From the NCBI RefSeq assembly GCF_011038885.2, contig NZ_CP064952.1, forward strand, positions 682,001-746,000: DNA of 64,000 nucleotides, given 5' to 3'. The DNA is from Schaalia sp. ZJ405 (lineage in GTDB: Bacteria > Actinomycetota > Actinomycetes > Actinomycetales > Actinomycetaceae). Shown here one piece after another: positions 40,712-53,608 of this stretch. The translations under genes and the position numbers were made by a program. The notes beneath the pieces were generated by a model, which did no database searches, was not told where the DNA came from, and was given only the letters and a program-made list of their open reading frames with translations. Position 1 is the stretch's first letter, and each line of letters starts with the position of its first letter.

Positions 40712-41899
40712 TCATTGTGCGTCTTCAACACTCTGTGAAATCGGGTCGGAGAACTCATCGAGAGCTAAAGCCAGAGCGCCCTTTGCCTCCGCGGATCCGT
40801 TCAGGGATGTTTGGAGTACATCAATATGTTCGCGCATGAGCATTGGGCGTGAACGAATTGCCTGAGCCATCGGGGCTAAGAGAATGTCCCCGGTCTCGGC
40901 TAACTCTCCGCCCACAACAATGCGCTGCGTATCTGTCCACGTTGCAATGTTCGCCGCGACCTGACCGATCATCGCGCCGGCGTCCGTCATCAGATGGACA
41001 CAGCCCGGGTCACCGTCTTTCGCTAAGGAAATAACATCTCGCAGACTCAGGTGCCCGCGTGACACTCGTAGCAGCTCAACCAGGGCATTCGCGCCAACAA
41101 CAGTGTTGAGACACCCGCGGTTACCGCACTGGCAGATGAGCCCCAGGGGATCGACCTGGATATGTCCGATCTCGCCCGCTGTTCCGTGGGGGCCCCGATG
41201 CAGCGTGCCGTTGACAATCATTCCCGCGCCGCACAGGTACGACGCTCGAATATAAATCCCGTTGTCAACGCCGCGCAGATTCCCGTAGCGCAGCTCGCCG
41301 ATGGCACCCGCGTTTGCGTCGTTCTCCACCAAAACTGGCCGCTCTAAACGATTCATGAGCAGCGAACGAATGTCCGTGTCCTCCCAGTCGCGCATGAACC
41401 CAGGAACAGAAATTTCCTGAGACACCGGATCTACGGGGGCCGGGACGCACAAGCCGATGCCGATGACGTCCGACAGGTCCGCGCCGATCTCCTCGGTCAA
41501 TTCCGAAATGAGCATGGCCGCGCGGGAGAGTGTTGTGTCGATGCGATGTTCCTCTGGAAGAGGAAGAATTTTTCGTGCAGTCACCGAATATGCTGAATCT
41601 GCGATCTCAATGTGCATCGCGCGGCGAGCAATATGAATACCGATGCCCAAACCCGACTGAGTGCGCAAAGACACCAACTGGGCGCGCCGGCCCGAACGAA
41701 TCGTGTTCTCCGTGGTTGCGACCCCGCGCTCAACGAGCTGCTTGACAATGTTAGAAATCGTGGCCGAGGACAGACCGGTTGCCGCAGCCAATTCAACCTG
41801 AGTGATTCGGCCATATCGACGGATCGCATCGGCGACGCGGGCACTATTGACCTCACGCAGGGAGGCCTGCGAGCCCAGTCGTCCATTGTGCGCAACCAC
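40712..41899 (-). CDS. ROK-family transcriptional regulator (XylR/NagC-like)
   Basis: A 395-residue repressor-type ROK protein. The N-terminal winged helix (RITQVELAAATGLSSATISNIVKQL, residues 31-55) is followed by the ROK sugar-kinase-like domain with PVLVENDANAGAIGE near 188 and GEIGHIQVDP near 240. The zinc cluster CQCGNRGCLNT follows near 255. It probably senses a sugar or sugar phosphate and controls the flanking transporter genes. It sits 16 bases before the ATPase gene on the same strand and is divergent from the permease, a position that allows control of both. Confidence 0.9.
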   Translation of the reverse strand: MVAHNGRLGSQASLREVNSARVADAIRRYGRITQVELAAATGLSSATISNIVKQLVERGVATTENTIRSGRRAQLVSLRTQSGLGIGIHIARRAMHIEIADSAYSVTARKILPLPEEHRIDTTLSRAAMLISELTEEIGADLSDVIGIGLCVPAPVDPVSQEISVPGFMRDWEDTDIRSLLMNRLERPVLVENDANAGAIGELRYGNLRGVDNGIYIRASYLCGAGMIVNGTLHRGPHGTAGEIGHIQVDPLGLICQCGNRGCLNTVVGANALVELLRVSRGHLSLRDVISLAKDGDPGCVHLMTDAGAMIGQVAANIATWTDTQRIVVGGELAETGDILLAPMAQAIRSRPMLMREHIDVLQTSLNGSAEAKGALALALDEFSDPISQSVEDAQ

Positions 41900-41967
41900 A
41901 GCACAAAGCTATCAGCTTGTTCGCCGACTATTCGACGAAAATGCGCGAAGGTTCCAGATCAGCCTTA

Positions 41968-41983
41968 TCAGTCATTAGACTGA
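41968..41983. promoter_or_regulatory. Palindrome TCAGTCATTAGACTGA between ROK gene and permease
   Basis: The arms TCAGTC and GACTGA are separated by ATTA, in the divergent promoter region. The AGTC-TTA-ACT pattern is partly shared with the palindrome at 34964 upstream of the other sugar operon, so it is a candidate operator for the ROK regulator. Confidence 0.45.
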
Positions 41984-42123
41984 ACCCGTCAAGATGCCCG
42001 ACGACGGGCACGAGGTGGTGGCATAGTTCGGTAACAGAGGTGTTGCCTGAGCGTGCGCCTTCGGAGCCGTATTCGAGCGGCGTGACAATGAGACGACACA
42101 ATAGCGAAGGAGATGTCACGGCT

Positions 42124-43347
42124 ATGGGCCTGATCCACACCAGCCTGGGACGGCATCGACAGACGTACCTCATCGGCAATGTCCTCCTCGTACTCGTGAT
42201 CGTGTTTCAGATCGTCACTGGCGGACGTATGCTCTCGCCCTCGAACCTCTACAACCTTTTCGCGGGGAATGCCCACATCTTCATCCTGACTATCGGAATG
42301 GTCATGGTTGTTGTCATCGGGCAGATCGACCTGTCCGTTGGCTCTGTTGCTGCCTTTGTTTCTATGACGACTGCACTCACCATGCTGCATACGGGGATTC
42401 CCTGGTGGTTGGGGCTGATATTCGGAGTGGCTATTGGCGTGATCATCGGCGCTATCCAAGGACTCCTCCTGACGAAGGTTGCCGTTCCGAGCTTCGTCAT
42501 TACCCTCGCCGGAATGTTGATTTTCCGTGGGATCGTTCAATGGGAATCCCAGGGACTCTCCACGCCGGTACCCGCGGAATTCCAGATCGTTGGTGCCGGA
42601 TCACTTCCCAACCTCGGGCGGTGGTGTGGACTGGACACTGCGACGGTGCTCCTGGGGATCATTGTGTCCGTGGTCGTCATCGTTGATCAGCGTGCGCGAT
42701 TTCGCCGAAGCCTTAAACGCGGCGTAGAAACAACGCTGTGGATCCCTATTCTCCGAGGTGCTCTCCTACTGGCGGCTGTATGGGTCATCGTGTGGCTGTG
42801 TGGTCGAGGCGCCAGCGGAGCGACGATCCCGCTTTCGGCTCTTGTGGTTCTGGCGCTAGCCATTGTCTATCACCTACTAGCCGGGCGAACACAGTTCGGA
42901 CGCCACATGTATGCCGTTGGAGGTAACCCCGTCGCTGCGCATCTTTCCGGCATCAACATCACCCGAGTGCAATTCCTCGTCATGACAAATATGGGGTTCC
43001 TTGCAGCTCTTGCTGGGATGGTCTTCGCTTCCCGAGCGACCGCAGCTGGACCGCAGGACGGATTCCTCTGGGAACTGGACGCTATCGCCGCCGTTTTCAT
43101 TGGGGGAGTGGCGATCTCTGGCGGTAGCGGAACCATTGTCGGTGGCATACTTGGCTCCATTGTCATGGCGGTGCTCAACAATGGGCTTCTGCTGCTGGGA
43201 GTTGGTTCTGATCGTGCACAGGTCATCAAAGGGGTGGTCCTGCTGATCGCGGTTATTTACTCTCTTGTGGTCAAGCGTGAGGAAAGCCTGTCGATCGGAG
43301 AGCGTGTCCTGCGCACGCGCGCATTCTCGCTGGTCTCAACGAAGTAG
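42124..43347 (+). CDS. Sugar ABC transporter permease (FrcC/XylH type)
   Basis: A 407-residue CUT2 permease paralogous to the one at 36714; GQIDLSVGSVAA, LAGMLIFRGIVQWE, and AIAAVFIGGVAISGGSGTIVGG are shared blocks. About ten hydrophobic helices are visible. AAGGAGA lies ten bases before ATG 42124. Its ATPase is probably FrcA-like 39943. Lacking a binding-protein gene nearby, the pair may use the lipoprotein of the neighbouring operon. Confidence 0.9.
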   Translation: MGLIHTSLGRHRQTYLIGNVLLVLVIVFQIVTGGRMLSPSNLYNLFAGNAHIFILTIGMVMVVVIGQIDLSVGSVAAFVSMTTALTMLHTGIPWWLGLIFGVAIGVIIGAIQGLLLTKVAVPSFVITLAGMLIFRGIVQWESQGLSTPVPAEFQIVGAGSLPNLGRWCGLDTATVLLGIIVSVVVIVDQRARFRRSLKRGVETTLWIPILRGALLLAAVWVIVWLCGRGASGATIPLSALVVLALAIVYHLLAGRTQFGRHMYAVGGNPVAAHLSGINITRVQFLVMTNMGFLAALAGMVFASRATAAGPQDGFLWELDAIAAVFIGGVAISGGSGTIVGGILGSIVMAVLNNGLLLLGVGSDRAQVIKGVVLLIAVIYSLVVKREESLSIGERVLRTRAFSLVSTK

Positions 43348-43517
43348 GGCTGTGATCGGAGTTTCGACAACCGTGGCTGTCGTGTGACGTTCACCCCTGA
43401 TGTCCACGCGGTAGACAGCGATGGGCGTCCGTCCTCGTCCCCAATTACGATGAGAGGGAAGAACGTTAACAGTATTCGTATTCCGAGGGCACCCTCACGA
43501 CAGAAATAGGGAAAAAT

Positions 43518-44945
43518 ATGCACACCTCACCGTCGTACACCGCGTCCTACCGGCTCGAGGTCGACGAATCGCAGACCTCTATCGCCGCGATTATCGACGC
43601 AGTTTCCGAGACTGGAGCTGAAATCAAGGGCCTCGACGTTGCGGACTCCGATCGTGGAAACATGGTCCTTGACCTGACCTGCAACATGCGTGACTCCGCC
43701 CACCGGCGCCAAGTGCGAGACGTCTTGGACTCCCTCGCCGGTGTCACTGCGTCCTCCGTTGCCGACCAGACGTTCCTCTCACATATCGGCGGCAAAATCG
43801 AGGTGGCTTCCAAAGTTCCACTGCGTAACCGCGACGACCTGTCTCGTGCGTACACTCCCGGCGTCGCCCGAGTCTGCACTGCCATCCACGACAGCCCGCA
43901 GAAAGCACATTTGCTCACCATGAAGGCGAACTCTGTCGCCGTCGTGTCCGATGGAACCGCCGTTTTGGGCCTGGGAGATATCGGACCCGAGGCCGCCCTG
44001 CCCGTTATGGAAGGCAAGGCCGTCCTCTTTAAGGAATTCGGTGGCGTTGACGCCTGGCCCGTTGTCTTGGACACCAAAGACACCGAGGAAATCATCGCGA
44101 TCGTCAAAGCCATTGCGCCCGCGTACGGCGGCATCAACCTCGAAGACATCTCGGCTCCGCGTTGCTTCGAAATTGAAGAGCGTTTGCGCGCCGAACTCGA
44201 CATTCCGGTTTTCCATGACGACCAGCACGGCACCGCTATCGTTGTGCTCGCTGCGCTCATTAACGCGCTTAAGTTGGTGAACAAGAAAATCGAAGATGTC
44301 CGTATCGTTGTTTCTGGTGTGGGTGCTGCCGGGAATGCGATCATCCGCCTGCTGTTGGCCCAGGGAGCCAAAGACATCGTTGGCTACGGCCGCACAGGAG
44401 CGTTGGCTGGAGATGACACCGAAGGGATGCACCCGTCGCGTAAGGCCCTGGCTGAGGCAACGAACCCGCGTCTGGTACACGGCTCGCTGAAGGAAGGAAT
44501 CGAGGGCGCTGACGTTTTCATCGGCGTCTCCCAGGGCAATATCCTCAACGGCGACGACATCGCGAAAATGGCGCCGAACGCCATCGTTTTTGCCCTGGCA
44601 AACCCGACACCCGAGGTGGACCCGCTTGCTGCCGGTGAACCCGCTGCGATTGTCGCCACCGGGCGAAGCGACTTTCCGAACCAGATCAACAACGTTCTGG
44701 CGTTCCCCGGCCTCTTCCGCGGTCTCCTGGACGCAAAGGTCAAGGAGATTACGACGGAGGTTCTCCGCGTGGCCGCCAACGCCATCGCCGAAGTAATTAC
44801 CGAGGACGAGCTCTCGCCTTCCTACATCATTCCCGGTGTTTTCGATGAGCGTGTGTCTCCTTCGGTTTCACGTGCTGTGCGCCGCGCGGTCCGTGATCTG
44901 CCGACGATCGATATTCCTGTCCAGGAACACCTGGGGACGCGCTGA
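43518..44945 (+). CDS. NAD-dependent malic enzyme with N-terminal ACT domain
   Basis: A 475-residue enzyme that converts malate to pyruvate and CO2. An ACT-like regulatory domain occupies residues 1-85 (SYRLEVDESQTSIAAII). The malic core shows RAYTPGVARVC near 111, the catalytic-lysine region MEGKAVLFKEFGG, LEDISAPRCFEIE metal ligands, HDDQHGTAIV, and the Rossmann VVSGVGAAGNAI near 268. The ACT domain is common in actinobacterial malic enzymes and suggests amino-acid or other small-ligand control. It lies between the sugar transport genes and the rRNA operon. Confidence 0.93.
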   Translation: MHTSPSYTASYRLEVDESQTSIAAIIDAVSETGAEIKGLDVADSDRGNMVLDLTCNMRDSAHRRQVRDVLDSLAGVTASSVADQTFLSHIGGKIEVASKVPLRNRDDLSRAYTPGVARVCTAIHDSPQKAHLLTMKANSVAVVSDGTAVLGLGDIGPEAALPVMEGKAVLFKEFGGVDAWPVVLDTKDTEEIIAIVKAIAPAYGGINLEDISAPRCFEIEERLRAELDIPVFHDDQHGTAIVVLAALINALKLVNKKIEDVRIVVSGVGAAGNAIIRLLLAQGAKDIVGYGRTGALAGDDTEGMHPSRKALAEATNPRLVHGSLKEGIEGADVFIGVSQGNILNGDDIAKMAPNAIVFALANPTPEVDPLAAGEPAAIVATGRSDFPNQINNVLAFPGLFRGLLDAKVKEITTEVLRVAANAIAEVITEDELSPSYIIPGVFDERVSPSVSRAVRRAVRDLPTIDIPVQEHLGTR

Positions 44946-44988
44946 TCTGAGGGTGTGCGCGTAGCCAGGCCGAGAACGCGGTCTGAAT

Positions 44989-45033
44989 CGGGCGTGAAAC
45001 AGGCATTCGCTGTGCCTGCTTCACGCCCGTTTC
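44989..45033 (+). terminator. Terminator downstream of the malic enzyme gene
   Basis: CGGGCGTGAA plus CAGGCA pairs with TGCCTG plus TTCACGCCCG, each arm having one unpaired base, followed by TTTCG. The stem is about 16 bp. Confidence 0.8.
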
Positions 45034-45568
45034 GTCGATGTGACGTTGTCTCTGAAGCTCATTCATGGACTGTGGTCTCCTTCGGGAGAGGTGTTCGAGC
45101 CAGAGTGAAAGGGTTCGTGATTGCGGTCATGAATGGTCAGGGAAACTGTGCGTCATCTGGTGAACTGGCTAACGAACGTAGATCACATTTTGTTGTTTCG
45201 AGGTTTGGTTTGCGGGTTTTTCGGCGAGATATCGGGGTTTCTCCTGCGTAGAGACTGAAGAAGACTGAGGAGGAGTCGATTTGACCCGCCGAGGTGGATG
45301 TCGTTAATGTATTCCTCGTTGCGCCGAACGGCAGCGAGATTCGGACTCTAAGAGTTCTTGAGTCTCGTGGAAACATGGCGCCGAACTCAAGCCTTCTTGG
45401 TCCACACTAGTTGGGGTGTGTCCAGGTTGTGTTGGTGTTGTTTGTGAACTCGATAGTGTGTTTGTTTGTTTTTATGCCTGTTTTTTGTTTTTGAGTTGTT
45501 TTTGGTTGGGATTGCCTGGGTTGGCTTGGCTGTTGTGGTTGGGTTGGTTTGGGTTTTTTCGAGTTTTT
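45034..45568 (+). promoter_or_regulatory. rRNA operon leader with a sigma-70-type promoter
   Basis: TTGACC (45281-45286) and TAATGT (45305-45310), 18 bp apart, form the best promoter and place transcription start near 45317, about 250 nt before mature 16S. The following leader is GT-rich on the plus strand and probably pairs with the post-16S spacer for RNase III processing. No protein gene is visible. Confidence 0.6.
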
Positions 45569-50518
<4,950 letters not shown>

Positions 50519-50654
50519 ACAACACACACACAATTATTGTGTGTGGCACAATGAGTGTTGTGTTTGCAACCACTATACGAATCACCCACAACCCACACAA
50601 CAAGAGCCAAACCCCAACACACGGGGTTAGGGCAGTGTGTGTGGACCAATAGTC

Positions 50655-50775
50655 TTGTGGTGGTCATAGCGTGAGGGAAACGCCCAGCCCTTCCTTTTCG
50701 AACCTGGAAGCTAAGCCTCACAGCGCCGATGGTACTGCACTTGGGAGAGTGTGGGAGAGTAGGACACCGCCACAA
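50655..50775 (+). rRNA. rrf: 5S ribosomal RNA
   Basis: The 5' end TTGTGGTGGTCATAGC pairs with the 3' GGACACCGCCACAA. Internal GGGAAACGCCCAGCCC, GAACCTGGAAGCTAAG and CGCCGATGGTACTGC are typical 5S. It lies about 140 bp after 23S. Confidence 0.93.
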
Positions 50776-50786
50776 CAAACTTTCAC

Positions 50787-50826
50787 TGTGAGCCGACACC
50801 CCCCAACGGGGGGTGCCGGCTCACAC
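50787..50826 (+). terminator. rRNA operon terminator
   Basis: A long hairpin: TGTGAGCCG, CACCCCCC pairs with GGGGGGTG, CGGCTCACA across a small loop, with one A-C mismatch. It begins 11 bases after 5S. The flanking DNA to 51018 is CA-rich with nothing else assignable. Confidence 0.85.
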
Positions 50827-51018
50827 ACACATAACCACACATAACCACGCGTAAACCACGAACGCCTCCACAAAACGGGACACCACAACACACACACGGG
50901 GACCCGCACACCAGCAAAGCACACGCACACAGGACAAGGCACACCAACCACACGCGCCGCACTTGCAACAACCACCCAGGCGAGCCGCAACACGGCTCTT
51001 TCCATCAAGGTCGGTCAA

Positions 51019-51735
51019 CTAGTTTCCTCGGTTAAGCCCCTGCATTTTCACAGCTATTTCACCGCGTCGGGCCTCTAACAAGGTGATCGCGTCCCGTACG
51101 TAGCTTCCTACGGTGTGTTCGGACAATCCGGTTGCTCGGGCGATCTCTCGGTTCGTGTAGGAATCCGCAAGATAATCCACGACTTTGCGTAAATGCTGGG
51201 GGAGCCTTTCTAAACGCTCAGCAAACTCGTGATCTACCTGCGGCGAGCTACCCAGCACGTAATAGTCTTGAAGGATCTGAATGGGTCGTTCATCAAACAC
51301 GGCTTTGCCGTGATACGCGCGGTGTAGGGCCGTAACGATCTCGGCGGTGGAGGTTTCTTTCGTCAGAAAGCCCTTTGCCCCAGCAGCTAAGGCTTCGCGA
51401 AGCGTGTGTGGCCGCTCAAATGCTGTGAGCATGACAACCGTGGCATCAGGCTGTATCTCCAAGAGTCGCTTGAGGGTTTCAATTCCGTCGATCTCTGGCA
51501 TAGCGATATCAAGTAGCGCCACATCCCACGTCATCGATTTGGCAAGATGCAAGAGCTCCATCCCTGAGGCAGCAACTCCCACAAGATCGATGCTCGAGAA
51601 TTGGCGCAGCAATGCGCTTTCTTGCTCTCGATAAATCGGCGAATCGTCTGCAAAAATCAGCCGCAGCACATCTTGTGCAGATGCACTGTGAGTGTCGCGA
51701 GTTTCGTCTGTATCACGAGGCTTATTTGAGGGCAT
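51019..51735 (-). CDS. NarL/FixJ-type (LuxR-family) response regulator
   Basis: A 238-residue two-domain regulator. In the receiver, acidic pair D30/D31, phospho-acceptor D76 in VALLDIAMPEIDG, T104 and K127 are all present. The LuxR-type helix-turn-helix follows at about 190-225 (NREIARATGLSEHTVGSYV). The start at 51735 follows AAGGTGAGG and overlaps the kinase stop by 14 bp, so the two are translationally coupled. It is the natural partner of the upstream kinase. Its likely target is the palindrome at 53106 in the divergent promoter region, by inference only. Confidence 0.92.
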   Translation of the reverse strand: MPSNKPRDTDETRDTHSASAQDVLRLIFADDSPIYREQESALLRQFSSIDLVGVAASGMELLHLAKSMTWDVALLDIAMPEIDGIETLKRLLEIQPDATVVMLTAFERPHTLREALAAGAKGFLTKETSTAEIVTALHRAYHGKAVFDERPIQILQDYYVLGSSPQVDHEFAERLERLPQHLRKVVDYLADSYTNREIARATGLSEHTVGSYVRDAITLLEARRGEIAVKMQGLNRGN

Positions 51736-52858
51736 TCGCCTCACCTTTCTCAAGCGGTACTTCGCAGCGTACATACCACCAGTTGTTCACCGTCCAGATA
51801 TCGAGTTCTCCTCCGATGACCTCGAACTTTTCCTGAAGTGCGTTCAATCCTTTACCTGAGCTGAATACCGCATCTCGTACAACATTGAGATATTGATTTT
51901 TCATCATGATCTCAATTGAATCCGCATCACAAGAAACGCAGAGCGTTGCATTGGTCGATGGTGCAGCGAATTTGATTAAGTTTGTGCAGGCCTCTCGAAG
52001 AAAAGTCGACAGAACGCTATTTACTTCGACGGGAAGAAGCTCCAAGTCTCCGGCGTTATATTCCATCTCAAAGTGGATTCCAGCTGCTGAAACCATATTC
52101 TTCAATCTTTCCAGCTCGGACATGAAGCTCAAACTTTGATCGAGAGCCTGATTCGGACTATCGAGCAACTGAATAATTCCCCGAAGCTCTTTGAGAGAAG
52201 TGCGAGCTTGCTCCTCTAGAATCTCGGCTTTTGATTCTAGGGGAGTATTTTTTGGAACTTCATTTCGTAGTGCTTCAGCAAGCTTTGTCACCACGGATAG
52301 CGTCCCGGCGAGAGAATCATGTAAGTGGATTGCTAGTGTATTTCTCAATTGTTGAGAATTTCTCAGCTGTTGGATCTCATGCTCCCATAGTTGGTTCACT
52401 GCGGCATCGCGTTCATCGACGTAGCGACGCATTATGTATCCGCTGCTATAGGCTGCACCGAGCATAAGCAATAGCATCACAGCGCCGGGTTGGAATGAGG
52501 AGCCCGCCCAAAAACCACCAAGGACAACCGGCGCCCCCACAGCAGCATCGACTGTGTATCTGTGCCATCCCCAAAGGAAGAGCACTGCCATGCATACATA
52601 TCCGAGGATGCCTACGGGAACAGGCGATAAGGCAGCGAGTCCGGTGTCGAGCAGGAGGAACACCCATCCGTAGAGTCGAGGATGAAAAGGAATGAGTGTC
52701 GCGGCAATGAATAGGACCGCCGTCAGTGTAATATTTGTGAGCGAGGATGCTCCGCCAAGGAGAACTAAATCAAAAACGACGATCAGAATCAGCAGAAGCC
52801 AGAAAACGAGTACAAAAGTGCTTCTTCCCCTTAACCGCCTATTGATGTGATGAAACAA
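51722..52858 (-). CDS. HisKA_3 sensor histidine kinase with six membrane helices
   Basis: A 378-residue kinase. Residues 13-145 contain about six hydrophobic segments with short loops and no large extracellular domain, as in kinases that sense peptides or membrane stress. The HisKA_3 domain has the phospho-acceptor H180 in HLHDSLAGTLSVV. The ATPase domain shows REACTNLIKFA (N-box) and SSGKGLNALQEKF (G-box). The TTG start at 52858 has AGGAG eight bases upstream. It begins 15 bases after the stop of the small secreted-peptide gene, so peptide, kinase and regulator form one unit. Confidence 0.9.
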   Translation of the reverse strand: MFHHINRRLRGRSTFVLVFWLLLILIVVFDLVLLGGASSLTNITLTAVLFIAATLIPFHPRLYGWVFLLLDTGLAALSPVPVGILGYVCMAVLFLWGWHRYTVDAAVGAPVVLGGFWAGSSFQPGAVMLLLMLGAAYSSGYIMRRYVDERDAAVNQLWEHEIQQLRNSQQLRNTLAIHLHDSLAGTLSVVTKLAEALRNEVPKNTPLESKAEILEEQARTSLKELRGIIQLLDSPNQALDQSLSFMSELERLKNMVSAAGIHFEMEYNAGDLELLPVEVNSVLSTFLREACTNLIKFAAPSTNATLCVSCDADSIEIMMKNQYLNVVRDAVFSSGKGLNALQEKFEVIGGELDIWTVNNWWYVRCEVPLEKGEANALK

Positions 52859-52873
52859 AGCTTCCGCTCCTAC

Positions 52874-53035
52874 TTATTCGCATAACCGCGGAAAAAGTTT
52901 GCAAATTGGGTGACTGGTAATATATGTCTTAGAGACTTGATGCTTTGGGTTCATTGGAGGGTGTGCAGATACTACCCCAGTTACTCCTGTGCTTGCTAGG
53001 AGAAGAGTAAGAGTACAGGCCATCAACATCCGCAT
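52874..53035 (-). CDS. Small secreted peptide precursor (53 residues), candidate signal peptide or bacteriocin
   Basis: Reads MRMLMACTLTLLLASTG as a hydrophobic signal sequence; a likely signal peptidase site is after VVSA (residue 24). The predicted 29-residue mature peptide starts HPPMNPKHQ, is basic, and ends with two cysteines, C45 and C52, enclosing KLFPRL, which could form a disulfide loop. GGAGGG precedes the ATG by about eight bases and forms a possible small hairpin with CTCC just before the start. The stop lies 15 bases before the kinase start. I recognise no family. The position argues for a pheromone sensed by the kinase or a co-regulated peptide. It could also be a chance ORF, but the ribosome binding site and signal sequence make that less likely. 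Confidence 0.6.
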   Translation of the reverse strand: MRMLMACTLTLLLASTGVTGVVSAHPPMNPKHQVSKTYITSHPICKLFPRLCE

Positions 53036-53105
53036 GGAGATTCCCTCCTATAATCAGCTTGAGATACACTTGTGCCTAGGATATCCACGGCCATGACCAA
53101 GTGAC

Positions 53106-53123
53106 TACCCCAATATTGGGGTA
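53106..53123. promoter_or_regulatory. Perfect 18-bp palindrome TACCCCAATATTGGGGTA, candidate operator
   Basis: It is located between the divergent peptide-kinase-regulator unit and the secreted protein/efflux unit. It ends directly against a plausible -35 element at 53124, the position expected for an activator site. A NarL-type dimer typically binds such a palindrome. Confidence 0.65.
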
Positions 53124-53152
53124 TTCAAGGGGTGGCTCAACGTGCGTAAGGT
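53124..53152 (+). promoter_or_regulatory. Promoter candidate for the secreted protein/efflux genes
   Basis: -35 TTCAAG (53124-53129) and -10 TAAGGT (53147-53152) are separated by 17 bp. The -35 is poor, which fits a promoter that needs an activator bound at the adjacent palindrome. Confidence 0.45.
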
Positions 53153-53158
53153 GAAGGC

Positions 53159-53174
53159 ACCGGAGATCTCCGGT
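53159..53174. repeat. 16-bp perfect palindrome ACCGGAGATCTCCGGT at the likely transcript start
   Basis: It lies 7-22 bases after the candidate -10, so it would form a hairpin at the extreme 5' end of the mRNA (a stabilising cap) or act as a second protein site. Confidence 0.5.
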
Positions 53175-53212
53175 ACTAAACCTATCGAATCTTGAAACAG
53201 AGGAGAATCATC

Positions 53213-53602
53213 ATGTCGTTCAAGAAACGAATCGTTGCAGCGGGAGCTACGCTCATCATTCTCGCAGGTAATGCGGGCATTGCCTACGCAGACAACTCGT
53301 ATGTCTCAGGTCAGCTCAATACTTCTGGCTCTCTCGTTCAATACGATTACACCCGTACACACACCTACACCGGGCCAATTAGCTTGAGTGTGAGTGATAT
53401 GCCCAGTGGACACCTTCGTTTGGGTCTGCGAAACATGAAACAAGTTGGCGGACCCCAGTTCACAGGGACGTTGCAGTGGAATGCCAAGGGGGCAAAATCG
53501 TGGGAGAACATTCGTAGCGGCACTCGCTTTGCCTTCCAAGGCCGGATGAAAGCATGCAGCTGGTTGTGTGATAACACGTGGGGCGGCGATCTGACCTACT
53601 GA
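53213..53602 (+). CDS. Secreted small beta-rich protein with a C-terminal cysteine pair
   Basis: A 129-residue precursor. The signal peptide is KKRIVAAGATLIILAGNAG with cleavage after AYA (residue 26). The mature part of 103 residues alternates hydrophobic and polar residues (beta-rich). It ends with C115 and C119 followed by TWGGDLTY. AGAGGAGA precedes the ATG. It is the first gene of a five-gene unit with an adaptor lipoprotein, ATPase, permease and lipoprotein, and divergent from the peptide-kinase-regulator unit. The role could be a bacteriocin-like exported protein, but no known bacteriocin family was recognised with certainty. Confidence 0.75.
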   Translation: MSFKKRIVAAGATLIILAGNAGIAYADNSYVSGQLNTSGSLVQYDYTRTHTYTGPISLSVSDMPSGHLRLGLRNMKQVGGPQFTGTLQWNAKGAKSWENIRSGTRFAFQGRMKACSWLCDNTWGGDLTY

Positions 53603-53608
53603 GATTCC

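Noticed and set aside
53213..53602. Lactococcin 972-family bacteriocin
   Set aside because: Size and signal peptide would fit, but the C-terminus with C-x3-C and TWGGDLTY and the lack of the DUF1430-type partner do not match that family well enough to name it.
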